A DNA stretch of 64,000 nt from Comamonas flocculans (GTDB lineage: Bacteria; Pseudomonadota; Gammaproteobacteria; Burkholderiales; Burkholderiaceae_C): the NCBI RefSeq assembly GCF_007954405.1, contig NZ_CP042344.1, positions 1,922,001-1,986,000 of the forward strand. The letters run 5' to 3'. Position 1 is the stretch's first letter. Every line of letters begins with the position of its first letter. Under the pieces are notes generated by a model. The model searched no databases and was not told where the DNA came from. It was given only the letters and a program-made list of their open reading frames with translations. Positions 19,860 through 28,600 of the stretch are shown in pieces. Position numbers and translations under genes: made by a program.

Positions 19860-21584
19860 ATGGCAACTTCCCCACTGACCGACTCCACCCCATCCACGGC
19901 CACCGCCGAGCCGCGCCCGCGCCTGGGCCAGCTGCTGGTGCAGGCCGGCAAGCTCACCGAGCGCGACCTGGAGCGCGCCCTCACGGTGCAGCAGGAGCTC
20001 GGCGGTCTGCTCGGCTCGGTCATCGCGCGCCTGGGGCTGGTGTCGGAGCTCGACATCGCGCGCACCCTCGCGCCCCAGCTTGGCGTGCCGCTGGTCGCTG
20101 GTGACGACTTTCCCGACTTGCTGCCCGAGGTCGAGGGCCTGCTGCCCGAATTCCTGCGCGCCCACGCCGTCTGCCCGCTGGCGCTGGAGGGCGACGCGCT
20201 GCACGTGGCCATGGCCGTGCCGCAGGACGCCTTCGTGCTCAAGGCGCTGCACCTGGTCACCGGGCGCAGCATCCATCCGGCACTGGCGCTCGAAGTCGAC
20301 ATCGCCAAGGCCCTGGCCGAGCCCGAGGCCGAGGACGAAGCCGCGCAGGACGACCTCTACGACGACCTGGACGGCGGCGACTTCATCGAGCACCTGAAGG
20401 ACCTGGCCAGCGAAGCGCCTGTCATCCGCCTGGTCAACGCCATCATTGCCCGCGTCATCGAGCTGCGCGCCTCCGACATCCACCTCGAACCCTTTGACGA
20501 CGGCCTGCACGTGCGCTACCGCGTCGATGGCGTGATCCACCAGGGCGAGCTCGTGCCCGCGCGCCTGGCTGCCGCCGTGGGCTCGCGCGTCAAGCTGCTC
20601 GCGCACCTCGACATCGCCGAGCGCCGCCTGCCGCAGGACGGCCGCATCAAGACCCGCGTCAAGGGCCACGAACTCGATTTGCGCGTCTCCACCGTGCCCA
20701 CGGTCTATGGCGAGAGCATCGTGCTGCGCGTGCTCGACCGCGCCAGCGTCAGGCTGGACCTGGCCACCATGGGATTCGAGCCCGACACGCTGGCGCGCTT
20801 TCGCGAACTGCTTGCGCGCCCGCACGGCATCCTGCTGGCCACCGGGCCGACGGGCTCGGGCAAGACCACCACGTTGTACGCGGCGCTGGCCAGCATCGAC
20901 GCCCAGGCCAACAAGATCATCACCGTCGAGGACCCGGTCGAATACCAGCTCGAAGGCATCAACCAGATCCAGGTGCACCCGCAGATCGACCTCACCTTCG
21001 CCAACGCGCTGCGCTCCATCCTGCGCCAGGACCCGGACATCATCATGATCGGCGAAATGCGCGACGGCGAGACCGCGCAGATCGCCGTGCAGTCCGCGCT
21101 CACCGGCCACCTGGTGCTGTCGACCTTGCACACCAACACCGCCGCCGGCGCCATCACGCGCATGCAGGACATGGGCGTGGAAAGCTATCTCATCACCTCC
21201 TCGGTCAACGGCGTGCTGGCCCAGCGCCTGGTGCGCACGCTGTGCGCGCAGTGCCGCCAAGCCTACCAGCCCGACCAGGCGCTGCTGCAGCGCACGGGCC
21301 TCGCCCGCTTCGTGCAGCCCGGCCAGAGCATCTACCGCGCCGTGGGCTGCACCGCCTGCGGCCAGACCGGCTACCGCGGGCGCACCGGCATCCATGAGCT
21401 GTTCTTGCTGGACGAAGCCATGCGCCGCGCCATTCTGGAAGGGCAGGACGCCAACAGCCTGCACCAGCTCGCGCGCCAGGCCGGCATGCACAGCCTGCAC
21501 GAAGACGGCCTGCGCAAGGTCGCCGCCGGCGTGACCGCGCTCGACGAAGTCGCGCGCGTCACGCAGGACCAGCAGGAAGCGTGA
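19860..21584 (+). CDS. gspE: Type II secretion system ATPase
   Basis: This 574-residue cytoplasmic ATPase powers pseudopilus assembly. An N-terminal MshEN-type domain (PRLGQLLVQAGKLTERDLER) precedes the N2 domain (ASDIHLEPFDDGLHVRYRVD) and the C-terminal ATPase with Walker A GPTGSGKTTTLY (near residue 327), the Asp box VEDPVEYQLEGINQIQV, Walker B DPDIIMIGEMRD and His box LSTLHTNTA. A four-cysteine zinc site follows (CAQC and CTAC, from about residue 461), as in true GspE. Order of domains and length are typical. It is the first gene of a continuous E-F-G-H-I-J-K-L-M-C/N-D operon. The upstream gap shares the cttaaactc motif with the possible -10 sites before bkdA1 and glyQ. Confidence 0.96.
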   Translation: MATSPLTDSTPSTATAEPRPRLGQLLVQAGKLTERDLERALTVQQELGGLLGSVIARLGLVSELDIARTLAPQLGVPLVAGDDFPDLLPEVEGLLPEFLRAHAVCPLALEGDALHVAMAVPQDAFVLKALHLVTGRSIHPALALEVDIAKALAEPEAEDEAAQDDLYDDLDGGDFIEHLKDLASEAPVIRLVNAIIARVIELRASDIHLEPFDDGLHVRYRVDGVIHQGELVPARLAAAVGSRVKLLAHLDIAERRLPQDGRIKTRVKGHELDLRVSTVPTVYGESIVLRVLDRASVRLDLATMGFEPDTLARFRELLARPHGILLATGPTGSGKTTTLYAALASIDAQANKIITVEDPVEYQLEGINQIQVHPQIDLTFANALRSILRQDPDIIMIGEMRDGETAQIAVQSALTGHLVLSTLHTNTAAGAITRMQDMGVESYLITSSVNGVLAQRLVRTLCAQCRQAYQPDQALLQRTGLARFVQPGQSIYRAVGCTACGQTGYRGRTGIHELFLLDEAMRRAILEGQDANSLHQLARQAGMHSLHEDGLRKVAAGVTALDEVARVTQDQQEA

Positions 21585-21611
21585 TGAGACTCTTCGGTGC
21601 TCCCCGCATTC

Positions 21612-21782
21612 ACTCCCTCTCCCTCTGGGAGAGGGCAGGGGTGAGGGCCGCCGGCGCATCCGGGCCCACGGCGGTCACGAAGCCGCCCCTCTCCCAGCCT
21701 CTCCCCAAAGGGGCGAGGAGCAAATCCGGCCGCCATCTGGCCCCCTCTCCTTCTGAGAGGGCAGGGGTGAGGGCCGCCGGCC
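21612..21782. repeat. Two repeat units between gspE and gspF
   Basis: A variant unit, with tctccctctgggagag and ggcaggggtgagggcc at about 21616-21650, has a right arm (cccctctcccagcctctcccc, aaaggggcgaggag) ending at about 21720. A second left arm (ccctctccttctgagag, ggcaggggtgagggcc) lies at about 21742-21776. This subfamily has tgagg where the 7436-7527 copy has tgggg. The 279-base gap has no gene. Confidence 0.75.
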
Positions 21783-21863
21783 TGTGTCGGGCCCTGTCCG
21801 CCGCGTGGCGCCCCGGCCCCTCATCGCTCCTGCAAGTTCACAGAACATCAGGGCGCTTCCGCC

Positions 21864-23105
21864 ATGCCTGAATTCGTCTGGCGCGCGGCCAGCAGCAGCG
21901 GCGCACTGACCCAGGGGCGGCTCAGTGCGGCCAGCAGCGCTGCCGCGCTGCGCCAGCTCACCGCGCAAGGCCTCACGCCGCTGGAGATCGTCGATGCCCA
22001 GCAGGCCGGCGCGCCCCCGGTGCCCGCGGCCCGCGGCCTGCGCCTGGCCGGGCAGCGCCAGGGCAAGGGGCCGGTCAACGCCGCCGACGTGCTCGCGCTC
22101 ACCTCCGAGCTGGCCATCATGCTGCGCGCCGGACTGGCGCTGGACAACGCGCTGCGCGTGCTCGTCGAGATGGCGCACAAGCCCAGCGTCGCCGCGCTGG
22201 CGCAGGACGTGCTCGACGCCGTCAAGGGCGGCACGCCGCTCTCGCGCGCCCTGGCCGCGCACCCCGCGCACTTCGGCGACTTCTACGTCAACATGGTGCG
22301 CTCGGGCGAGGCCAGCGGCCAGATGTCCGCCGTGCTCGACCGCCTGGTGGAGCACCTGCAGCGCCAGCGCGCGCTGCGCGACAGCATCGTCTCGGCCACC
22401 ATCTACCCGGCCATCCTGCTCACCGTGGCCCTGCTCTCGCTCGTCGCCATGCTCGGCTTCGTCGTGCCGCAGTTCGAAAAGCTCTTCACCGAAATGGGCG
22501 ACGCGCTGCCCCTGCCCACGCGCATCGTCATGGACCTGGGCCACGTCTTTCGCGCCTGGGGCATCGAGATCGCCGTCGGCGTCTTCGTGCTCGGCGCGCT
22601 GCTGCTGCGCTGGCTGCGCTCGCCCGCGGGCCGCCAATGGTGGCAGGCGCGCCTGCTGCGCCTGCCACTGCTCGGGCGCCTCACGCTGCGCTACCAGCTC
22701 ACGCTCTATGCGCGCTCGCTGGGCACCCTGCTGGCCAACGGCGTGCCGCTGCTCACCGCGCTGGCGATCGCCTCCGACACCGTGGGCAACGCCGCGCTGC
22801 GTCCGCAGCTCGCGCGCGTGGCGCCCATCGTCAAGGAAGGCGGCAAAATGGTGCAGGCCGTCACTTCCACCGGTCTGTTTGAACCATTGGCCATCAACCT
22901 GATCCGAGTGGGCGAAGAAACCGGGCGCCTGGGCGCCATGATGCTGGAGCTCTCCGCCATCCTGGAGCGTGAGGTCGAAAACGGCATCAAACGCTTGCTG
23001 GTACTGCTTGAGCCGCTCCTCATCTTGATACTCGGCGTGTTGATTGCCGCCATCATCGTCTCCATCCTCCTGGGAATCCTGTCCATCAATGACCTCGCTG
23101 CCTGA
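21864..23105 (+). CDS. gspF: Type II secretion system inner-membrane protein
   Basis: This 413-residue polytopic platform protein links the GspE ATPase to pseudopilin assembly. It starts MPEFVWRAASSSGALTQGRL, as GspF proteins usually do, and contains two repeated T2SSF domains: the first with ALTSELAIMLRAGLALDNALRVL, the second with YARSLGTLLANGVPLLTALAIA. Three hydrophobic membrane spans are visible at about residues 172-194, 225-248 and 378-405. Length is normal. The gspG start codon lies inside its last codons (17-bp overlap). The upstream neighbour gspE is separated by a double repeat, so the two may be read from one long transcript through those hairpins. Confidence 0.96.
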   Translation: MPEFVWRAASSSGALTQGRLSAASSAAALRQLTAQGLTPLEIVDAQQAGAPPVPAARGLRLAGQRQGKGPVNAADVLALTSELAIMLRAGLALDNALRVLVEMAHKPSVAALAQDVLDAVKGGTPLSRALAAHPAHFGDFYVNMVRSGEASGQMSAVLDRLVEHLQRQRALRDSIVSATIYPAILLTVALLSLVAMLGFVVPQFEKLFTEMGDALPLPTRIVMDLGHVFRAWGIEIAVGVFVLGALLLRWLRSPAGRQWWQARLLRLPLLGRLTLRYQLTLYARSLGTLLANGVPLLTALAIASDTVGNAALRPQLARVAPIVKEGGKMVQAVTSTGLFEPLAINLIRVGEETGRLGAMMLELSAILEREVENGIKRLLVLLEPLLILILGVLIAAIIVSILLGILSINDLAA

Positions 23106-23523
23106 CCTGCCCGCCGCGCGCCGCCGCGCCCGGGGCTTCACCCTCATCGAGCTGCTCGTCGTGCTCGCCATCCTCACGCTGCTCGCCGGCATCGTCGGCC
23201 CGCGCGTGCTCAACCAGCTCGGCGGCGCCAAGTCCAAGACCGCGGCGGTGCAGATCGCCGACTTCGACAAGTCGCTCGAACTCTTCAAGCTCGACGTCGG
23301 CCGCTACCCCAGCACCGAAGAAGGCCTGGCCGCCCTGGTCACCAAGCCCGGCAACGCCAACGGCTGGAACGGCCCCTACCTCAAGGGCGGCGTGCCCACC
23401 GACCCCTGGGGCAACGCCTACCGCTACACCAACAAGGCCGGTCAGCTCGAAATCCTCTCGCTCGGCGCCGACGGCGCGCCCGGCGGCGAAGGCGAGAACG
23501 CCGACGTCCGCAACCAGCCCTGA
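23089..23523 (+). CDS. gspG: Type II secretion system major pseudopilin
   Basis: This 144-residue major pseudopilin is the main subunit of the periplasmic pseudopilus. The prepilin-peptidase site is RARG-FTLIELLVVLAIL, cleavage being after Gly16, with the essential Glu at +5 of the mature protein. The C-terminal segment with YPSTEEGLAALVTKP, WNGPYLKGGVPTDPWGN and the acidic calcium-binding region is diagnostic of GspG. No prepilin peptidase gene (gspO) is in the window, so processing depends on one elsewhere, probably pilD. The chosen ATG lies inside the gspF end; a longer frame from 23044 has no homology. Confidence 0.96.
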   Translation: MTSLPDLPAARRRARGFTLIELLVVLAILTLLAGIVGPRVLNQLGGAKSKTAAVQIADFDKSLELFKLDVGRYPSTEEGLAALVTKPGNANGWNGPYLKGGVPTDPWGNAYRYTNKAGQLEILSLGADGAPGGEGENADVRNQP

Positions 23524-23527
23524 CGTG

Positions 23528-23757
23528 TCCCCGGCCCTCACCCCAGCCCTCTCCCGGGGGGAGAGGGGGAAAGAGCGGCCATGGCGCTGGCCGTGGGCCG
23601 CGACCGCCGCGCTTCTCCGATGGGGAGGTGCGCGGGAGCCGGACCCGGGCCAGCCGCTGGCCCCCACCCCGGCCCTCCCCCAAAGGGGGAGGGAGCAAGA
23701 AGGGGAGCGGTGCAATATTTCTCCCTTGCTCCTTTGGGGAGAGGGCGGGGCGAGGGG
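23528..23757. repeat. Double composite repeat at the gspG-gspH junction
   Basis: Unit one: ctctcccggggggagag (about 23551-23567). Unit two: cccccaccccggccctccccc with aaagggggagggagc (about 23661-23696), then a further arm with ctcctttggggagag and ggcggggcgaggggc (about 23729-23758). About 230 bp of repeat lies between the gspG stop and the GspH prepilin cleavage site. Confidence 0.75.
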
Positions 23758-24217
23758 CTGGCGCCGCTACCGCCATGCCCGCGGCTTCACCCTCGTCGAG
23801 CTGCTCGTCGTCTTTGCCATCATGGGCCTGCTGGCTGCGGTGATACCTGGTGTCTATGAGCGCATGCGTGAGAGCGCCCAATATCGGGATGCCTTGTTGT
23901 CTATCCAGGTTGACCTGCGACATGCCCGCCGCCAAGCCATGCTCACCGGACATGAAACCCGCTTCGTCGTCGATCTGCCGCAACGGACCTATGGCGTGGA
24001 AGGCGAGCCTGGCCGTGAGCTCCCGCAGCCGCTTCGATTGCGGGTGACGGTGGCCGACAGCGAACTGGCTCGCGATGCTGTGGCCTCCATCCGCTTCCTG
24101 CCGGGCGGTGGGGCTACTGGCGGGAGCATCGATGTGCTGCGGCCTTCCGAAACAGGGACGCGTCTGAGGATCGATTGGCTTTCGGGCGGCATCGAGAAGG
24201 AAGCCATTGCACCATGA
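23726..24217 (+). CDS. gspH: Type II secretion system minor pseudopilin, start overwritten by a repeat
   Basis: A GspH-like minor pseudopilin: RHARG-FTLVELLVVFAIMG is a good prepilin-peptidase site and the rest (LLSIQVDLRHARRQAMLTG, a C-terminal beta-rich region ending in RIDWLSGG) fits GspH. The start is uncertain. No ATG lies in frame near the cleavage site. The in-frame choices are a TTG at 23726, giving a 20-residue leader, and a GTG at 23525 right after the gspG stop, giving a leader of about 87 residues made of translated repeat. I prefer the TTG because prepilin leaders are short. From about 23,800 the base composition becomes visibly less GC-rich than in gspE-G. The 3' end overlaps gspI by 4 bp (ATGA). 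Confidence 0.75.
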   Translation: MLLWGEGGARGWRRYRHARGFTLVELLVVFAIMGLLAAVIPGVYERMRESAQYRDALLSIQVDLRHARRQAMLTGHETRFVVDLPQRTYGVEGEPGRELPQPLRLRVTVADSELARDAVASIRFLPGGGATGGSIDVLRPSETGTRLRIDWLSGGIEKEAIAP

Positions 24218-24636
24218 TGGCGTCTGTTTTACGGTCTCGTCTACGGGGATTCAGTCTGCTGGAGCTGCTCGTGGCCATCTCCATCATGGCCCTTGCTCTT
24301 GGCGTGCTATATAGAGCGATGGCGGGTAGCGCCCAGGCGGCGGCGACGGTCGAGCAGCGGCAGTCGGCATTGGCGGTTGCGCAGAGTTTGCTCTGGGCCA
24401 ATGCCGACCTTCCCTCCGAGGGCTGGTGGCAAGACGGGCAGTCCGGTCCCTACAAATGGTCCGTGCGATCAACGCCCTACCCGACAGAAGTAGAGCGAAC
24501 CACGCCTTCTGCTGTCCCGTTGCAAAGGCTGCAGGTCGTCGTTTCCTGGGGGGGGGCCGACCGAACGCATTCGCTGGAACTCTCCACCCTTTTGGCCCAG
24601 CGTCCGCCACTGGCCCTGGCAGGGGGGGTACGGTGA
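24214..24636 (+). CDS. gspI: Type II secretion system minor pseudopilin
   Basis: This 140-residue minor pseudopilin has the cleavage site RLRG-FSLLELLVAISIMALALG near residue 12, with Glu at +5. GspI joins GspJ and GspK at the tip of the pseudopilus. The middle region (VEQRQSALAVAQSLLWANAD) matches the pattern of GspI proteins, where a helix is followed by a glycine-tryptophan segment (GWWQDGQSGPYKW). The ATG overlaps the gspH stop (ATGA) and the gene overlaps gspJ by 4 bp (GTGA), so translation is coupled on both sides. An ATG one codon later is possible. Confidence 0.88.
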   Translation: MMASVLRSRLRGFSLLELLVAISIMALALGVLYRAMAGSAQAAATVEQRQSALAVAQSLLWANADLPSEGWWQDGQSGPYKWSVRSTPYPTEVERTTPSAVPLQRLQVVVSWGGADRTHSLELSTLLAQRPPLALAGGVR

Positions 24637-25301
24637 AACGAGTGGGCAGACAGCCGGACGGTTTTACCCTGGTGGAGATGCTGGTGGTGCTGGTGCTTGT
24701 GTCCCTGCTGGCTCTCGGGCTGGTATCCACCATGCAGACCATGGGACGCACGCAAGATCGCCTGGAGCAACGCTTTGCAGAGCTCGATGAACGCCAGGTT
24801 GTGCGTGCATTTGTTGCTCAGATCCTGGGGCGCCTGTCCGATCGACGGATGGTGCCGCTGCAGCCGGGACAGCCGCCATACGCGTTTCATGGTGACAGCG
24901 CAATGGTGCAGTGGCTGGGCATCATGCCGGCGCGCCCCGGCCTTGGAGGACGTTACTGGATGCGTGTGGAGCTTGGGCGCGACGATGGCGGTATGCCGGC
25001 GCTGATGTTGCGCTATCAACCCTGGGCGGGCGAAACGACATGGCCTGACTGGTCTCGCGCGCGGTCCCGCATTCTGGTCGCCGCCGTCTCCCGATTTGAA
25101 ATCGCCTACGGCGGTGGCGACATGCCGCCTTCAGAGTGGCTGCCTGGCTGGGACGAATACCAGCAGTATCTGCCCACACGTCTCAGCTTGCGCGTCGATA
25201 CCATGGAGGCTGGCCAGTGGCCAATGTGGGTCATCGCGACGCGCGCGCTCTCTGCCGGTGGCGCGCGTGCCAGCATGTACAGCACGGGCCCGGGACGTTA
25301 G
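24633..25301 (+). CDS. gspJ: Type II secretion system minor pseudopilin
   Basis: This 222-residue minor pseudopilin starts at a GTG that overlaps the gspI stop. The processing site is PDG-FTLVEMLVVLVLVSLLALG, near residue 10. The long soluble part (VRAFVAQILGRLSDRRMVPL, then WLGIMPARPGLGGRYWMRVEL) is in keeping with GspJ, the largest of the small minor pseudopilins. It forms the tip complex with GspI and GspK. Identification rests on gene order as much as on sequence, since GspJ is weakly conserved. Confidence 0.85.
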   Translation: MKRVGRQPDGFTLVEMLVVLVLVSLLALGLVSTMQTMGRTQDRLEQRFAELDERQVVRAFVAQILGRLSDRRMVPLQPGQPPYAFHGDSAMVQWLGIMPARPGLGGRYWMRVELGRDDGGMPALMLRYQPWAGETTWPDWSRARSRILVAAVSRFEIAYGGGDMPPSEWLPGWDEYQQYLPTRLSLRVDTMEAGQWPMWVIATRALSAGGARASMYSTGPGR

Positions 25302-26144
25302 ATGGTGGCAGCGGTTCAAAGCCGATCACGGCAGGAGGCGATGGCGCTCGTAATGGTGCTGTGGATCGTCGCCGCCCTGAGCATAGCCGTCACCGGCATC
25401 GTCTGGCTTGCGCGCAGCGAAATACGTCAAGCCAGCGCCATGCAGGACAGCGCCCAAGGCGTGGCGACGGGGCGTGCTGCCATGGTCGAGGTCTTGCAGC
25501 AACTCCTGGCGATGAAGTCAGTGCGTATCGACCGGCCGGAACGCCGCGTCGTGCATTTCGAAGACGTGGAATTTGAGGTGCTGGTGCTCCCGCTGAACGG
25601 TTGGGTAGACCTGAACCGTGCTCCGCTGGCTCTCCTGGCTGCCTTGCTCGAACATGGAGCCCATTTGAACTCGGAGGCCGCGCGCCGGCTTGCGGGCGAC
25701 ATCGTTGCACGCCGTTCCATGGCTCTTCCTCAGGGGACTCCAGCTCTTTTCGATGCGGTTGAAGACCTGATGCAACTGCCAGGGATCGACTACGAGGCCT
25801 ATGCTAGACTCGCGCCGCTCGTCACCGTCGACTCCGGCGGAAATGGCCAGGTCAATGCCTACGCGGCGCCTCCGGCGGTGTTGCTGGCACTTACGCACGG
25901 CAATCAGGCGGCAGCAAACGGGTTTTTTGCAGTTCGCGAGCATGGACCGGGCGATTTGTCAGGTTTCGATACCGCGCTCGTCACTTCGGGAGGCTCGTCC
26001 GCGCTGCGTATCATCGCACGGCCCGTGCTCGCCAGCGCATCCCCGTACACAGTCGTTTGTGATGTCGTCCTCTTGGGGCAGAGCACCAAGGCCGCGCCGT
26101 GGAATTTTCTTCAGTGCAGCTATGGGACAACCGCAACTTGGTGA
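25302..26144 (+). CDS. gspK: Type II secretion system minor pseudopilin, tip protein
   Basis: This 280-residue protein starts right after the gspJ stop. It has the short leader and hydrophobic helix of GspK (QEAMALVMVLWIVAALSIAV), where the prepilin site is less canonical and the usual glutamate is less conserved. The helix-hairpin-helix-like segment (ALFDAVEDLMQLPGIDYEAY) is diagnostic, as is VDLNRAPLALLAALL. GspK caps the pseudopilus and contributes to calcium-dependent tip assembly. It overlaps gspL by 46 bp. Confidence 0.85.
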   Translation: MVAAVQSRSRQEAMALVMVLWIVAALSIAVTGIVWLARSEIRQASAMQDSAQGVATGRAAMVEVLQQLLAMKSVRIDRPERRVVHFEDVEFEVLVLPLNGWVDLNRAPLALLAALLEHGAHLNSEAARRLAGDIVARRSMALPQGTPALFDAVEDLMQLPGIDYEAYARLAPLVTVDSGGNGQVNAYAAPPAVLLALTHGNQAAANGFFAVREHGPGDLSGFDTALVTSGGSSALRIIARPVLASASPYTVVCDVVLLGQSTKAAPWNFLQCSYGTTATW

Positions 26145-27256
26145 ATTCGGTGCCAACTTCCGCAGCAATCCGTTCCCCGTCTCTTGATTGGCGCGCCCTC
26201 TGGCTTGCTGTCTGCCGCCCATGGCGCAGGGCGTCGGGCTGGCCTTGGGTCAGGCTGCTTACCCCGGCGCACGCGGTCACGTTGATTGACGCCGGCGGAG
26301 GGCGCCAGACCTGGAGCGCACGACTCGACGGCGAGGTGATGCCGGCTGGCCGCGGGGCGGGAGGACAGGCGCAATGGACTGCCGTAGCACTGCCACAAAC
26401 CCTGGTACTGCAGCGCGCTCTTACGCTGCCCGCGGCGCTTGACGCGGCACAAGTGCAACGCGCGCTGGAACTCGAAGCCGGCGCGAGCAGCCCGTTTTCC
26501 CTGCAGGACTTGTGTTGGGGGTACGTACTTGAACCTGCGGCGGCGGGCCAAAGGGCGAGGATCGTACTGACATCACGCCAGCAAATTGCCGCCTATCTGC
26601 GAGACCAAGCGCCGATCCAGCACCAAGTTGTGAAAGCCCCGGAGGTCTGGGCTCCGCTGGAAGACCAAACTTCCGGCTACGTCGTACTGCCCGGATACGG
26701 TGAGGTGCGGCGCCAGGAGGCGCAGCGCAAGGGCAGAGGATTGTATCTCGGGGCCCTCGTTTTGCTGCTGGTTCTGCTCGTGTGCATCGCCATCACGCCT
26801 ACGTTGCAGTTGCGCGCGCAGGCGATTGAGGCGGTTCGTGCATATGACGAACTCCATGCCCGCGCGAGTCAGGCAGTGGCAGCGCGTGAGGCCCTCGTGG
26901 GCGCCATGGATCGGTTGGCGCAAGTCGAAAACCTGGAACGGGCCAGCGCCCCTGCAGCGAGAATCGTGAACGTACTGACCACACTTTTGGGCGACGATAC
27001 TTACCTTGCGGCGTTGCGCATCCAGGGTACCAAGGTTTCGTTGGACGGGCAGACCAGCAATGCCGCGCAATTGATGCAGGCGTTGGGGCATGAGCCCGGC
27101 ATTGAAGAGGTGACCGCGCCGGTGCCTGCTACGCGCCCCTTCGGCAGCGGCAAGGACATGTTCAAGATCGAATTTCGATTTGACCCCAAGGTTTTTGGCG
27201 TGCCCAGTCGCGGCCAGCAGCCGGCTGTGACGCCTGTGCACGGAGAAGTGCGGTGA
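26099..27256 (+). CDS. gspL: Type II secretion system protein GspL-like
   Basis: This 385-residue bitopic inner-membrane protein couples GspE to the periplasmic machinery. The cytoplasmic part (residues about 1-210, with VALPQTLVLQRALTLPAALD and RALELEAGASSPFS) has the actin-like fold pattern of GspL/PilM. One membrane span lies at about 215-235 (GLYLGALVLLLVLLVCIAIT), followed by a periplasmic ferredoxin-like domain ending VSLDGQTSNAAQLMQALG, as in PilN/GspL. The start used is a GTG at 26099 inside gspK; the unusual N-terminal 30 residues lack homology, so a later start is possible. It overlaps gspM by 4 bp. Confidence 0.82.
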   Translation: MEFSSVQLWDNRNLVNSVPTSAAIRSPSLDWRALWLAVCRPWRRASGWPWVRLLTPAHAVTLIDAGGGRQTWSARLDGEVMPAGRGAGGQAQWTAVALPQTLVLQRALTLPAALDAAQVQRALELEAGASSPFSLQDLCWGYVLEPAAAGQRARIVLTSRQQIAAYLRDQAPIQHQVVKAPEVWAPLEDQTSGYVVLPGYGEVRRQEAQRKGRGLYLGALVLLLVLLVCIAITPTLQLRAQAIEAVRAYDELHARASQAVAAREALVGAMDRLAQVENLERASAPAARIVNVLTTLLGDDTYLAALRIQGTKVSLDGQTSNAAQLMQALGHEPGIEEVTAPVPATRPFGSGKDMFKIEFRFDPKVFGVPSRGQQPAVTPVHGEVR

Positions 27257-27807
27257 GCCGCGGCCAGGCGCGCGACCGCTGGGTCCTTGCGCTCACGATG
27301 GTCGTGTTGGCCTTACCTCTGGTCGCAGGCACGGCTTACGTCGTCGAAAAGCACCGCTGGGCGCAAAGCCAGCTTGAACAACTCGCCCCGCGTTATGCCC
27401 GCCTGCAGGGGATGGTGCAAGCAAGCGCTGCCATCGAAGCCGCCAATCAGCAGGCGAGTGCGAGCCTGCGCGCGTATCTGTATCCGGCAGACAAGACACT
27501 CAATCAGGCCGGAAACGAGATGCAGCAGCAGATCCGGGATGCTCTTTCTGCCGCAGGCCTGCGCGTGGGTAGCAGCCAGGTGATGCAAAGCAAATCAGAG
27601 CTTCCGGGCCTGGAGCGCGTTCAGGTCGGCATCAAGGCTGAAGGCGATTTGCCCGCTTTGCAGGCGGCCCTGCTCGGCTTGCAGGCCTTGCATCCGGCGG
27701 TATGGGTGGATAGCCTGGCAGTGAACGTCATGGGGGCTGCCCGTGCCGAAGCGCCGCAGAATCTGAGCATTCAGATGGAGCTCTCCGCATGGAAGGAGTC
27801 CTCGTGA
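27253..27807 (+). CDS. gspM: Type II secretion system protein GspM-like
   Basis: This 184-residue protein has a single N-terminal membrane span (WVLALTMVVLALPLVAGTAY, residues about 10-29), then a coiled-coil-prone stretch (RWAQSQLEQLAPRYARLQGM) and a small ferredoxin-like C-terminal domain. This is the GspM/PilO plan; GspM pairs with GspL in the inner-membrane platform. It starts at a GTG overlapping the gspL stop. Its last codons carry the AAGGAG ribosome-binding site for the next gene. Confidence 0.82.
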   Translation: MSRGQARDRWVLALTMVVLALPLVAGTAYVVEKHRWAQSQLEQLAPRYARLQGMVQASAAIEAANQQASASLRAYLYPADKTLNQAGNEMQQQIRDALSAAGLRVGSSQVMQSKSELPGLERVQVGIKAEGDLPALQAALLGLQALHPAVWVDSLAVNVMGAARAEAPQNLSIQMELSAWKESS

Positions 27808-28529
27808 ACGGGCGGGCAGTGCGCTGGGGGCTGGCTCTGACCTTGCTGTTCGCCCTGCTGGTGTTGGCGTCGATGTGGTTCGGCCGCCAAGGGGAGTTGC
27901 GCAACATGCGCTGGCAAGCTCCAGAAACCATCGCGTTTGACGCGGCGCAGTGGAATACGCATATTCCTGCGCGCACGCTGCAAGCCGGCGAGCTGCTGCA
28001 AACCTTGGAGCGGCCCCTGTTTTCACCCTTGCGCCGCCCTCCGCCCCCACCCCCGCCGCCCCAGAAAGAAGACACGCAGGCGGCCACCTTGACGGATATG
28101 CATCTGTACGGCCTGTACGGATCCGGTTCGACTGGCGGGGCCATTGTTCGCGTTGACGGGAAAGACCAGCGTCTGTCCGTCAATGAAAACATCAAGGGCT
28201 GGAAATTGGTGCGCGTGGGCGACGACAGCATCACGTTGCGGCGCGGCGGGCAGGAACGCACGCTGCAGCTGGTGCATGTCATCCTCGTGCCCGACAAGGC
28301 TGCCGCCGCGGCCAGCGTGCGCCGGACGCCCGGTTCGCGATCCTCCGGCGGCTCCGGCAACTCCCGCGCGGCGCCGGCTGCCGCTGCCGTACCCCGAGAC
28401 CAGGAAGCCACGCCGCAGGGCACGGCGTCGGCAGAGGCTGCCGCTGCGGCAGACCCTGCGCAAAAGCCTTCAGCACCGCCCCACTATTCGGGCCCAAAGT
28501 CCTTTGTCAAACCTGCCCCGAATCCTTGA
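27804..28529 (+). CDS. Type II secretion system GspC/GspN-like inner-membrane protein
   Basis: The protein has 241 residues with one N-terminal membrane helix (ALTLLFALLVLASMWFG), a proline run (PPPPPPPP near residue 80), and a domain (MHLYGLYGSGSTGGAIVRV ... RLSVNENIKGWKLVRVGDD) that matches the homology region of GspC, the part that touches the secretin. The tail is Ala/Pro-rich, without a PDZ domain. In this operon type such proteins are often labelled GspN; functionally it is most likely the GspC-type connector. I chose the GTG at 27804, preceded by AAGGAG at 27792-27797, over the ATG at 27789. The stop is close to the gspD leader. Confidence 0.78.
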   Translation: MNGRAVRWGLALTLLFALLVLASMWFGRQGELRNMRWQAPETIAFDAAQWNTHIPARTLQAGELLQTLERPLFSPLRRPPPPPPPPQKEDTQAATLTDMHLYGLYGSGSTGGAIVRVDGKDQRLSVNENIKGWKLVRVGDDSITLRRGGQERTLQLVHVILVPDKAAAAASVRRTPGSRSSGGSGNSRAAPAAAAVPRDQEATPQGTASAEAAAAADPAQKPSAPPHYSGPKSFVKPAPNP

Positions 28530-28600
28530 ACGGAACATACCCATGGATGGTCTTGCGGCCGCGCTCGTCCATCTTGAATGGCAATCATCCGTCTGACGCC

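Noticed and set aside
23525..23725. GspH leader of about 87 residues starting at the GTG after gspG
   Set aside because: The whole extension is translated repeat, and prepilin leaders are short. The TTG at 23726 is preferred, though neither is proven.
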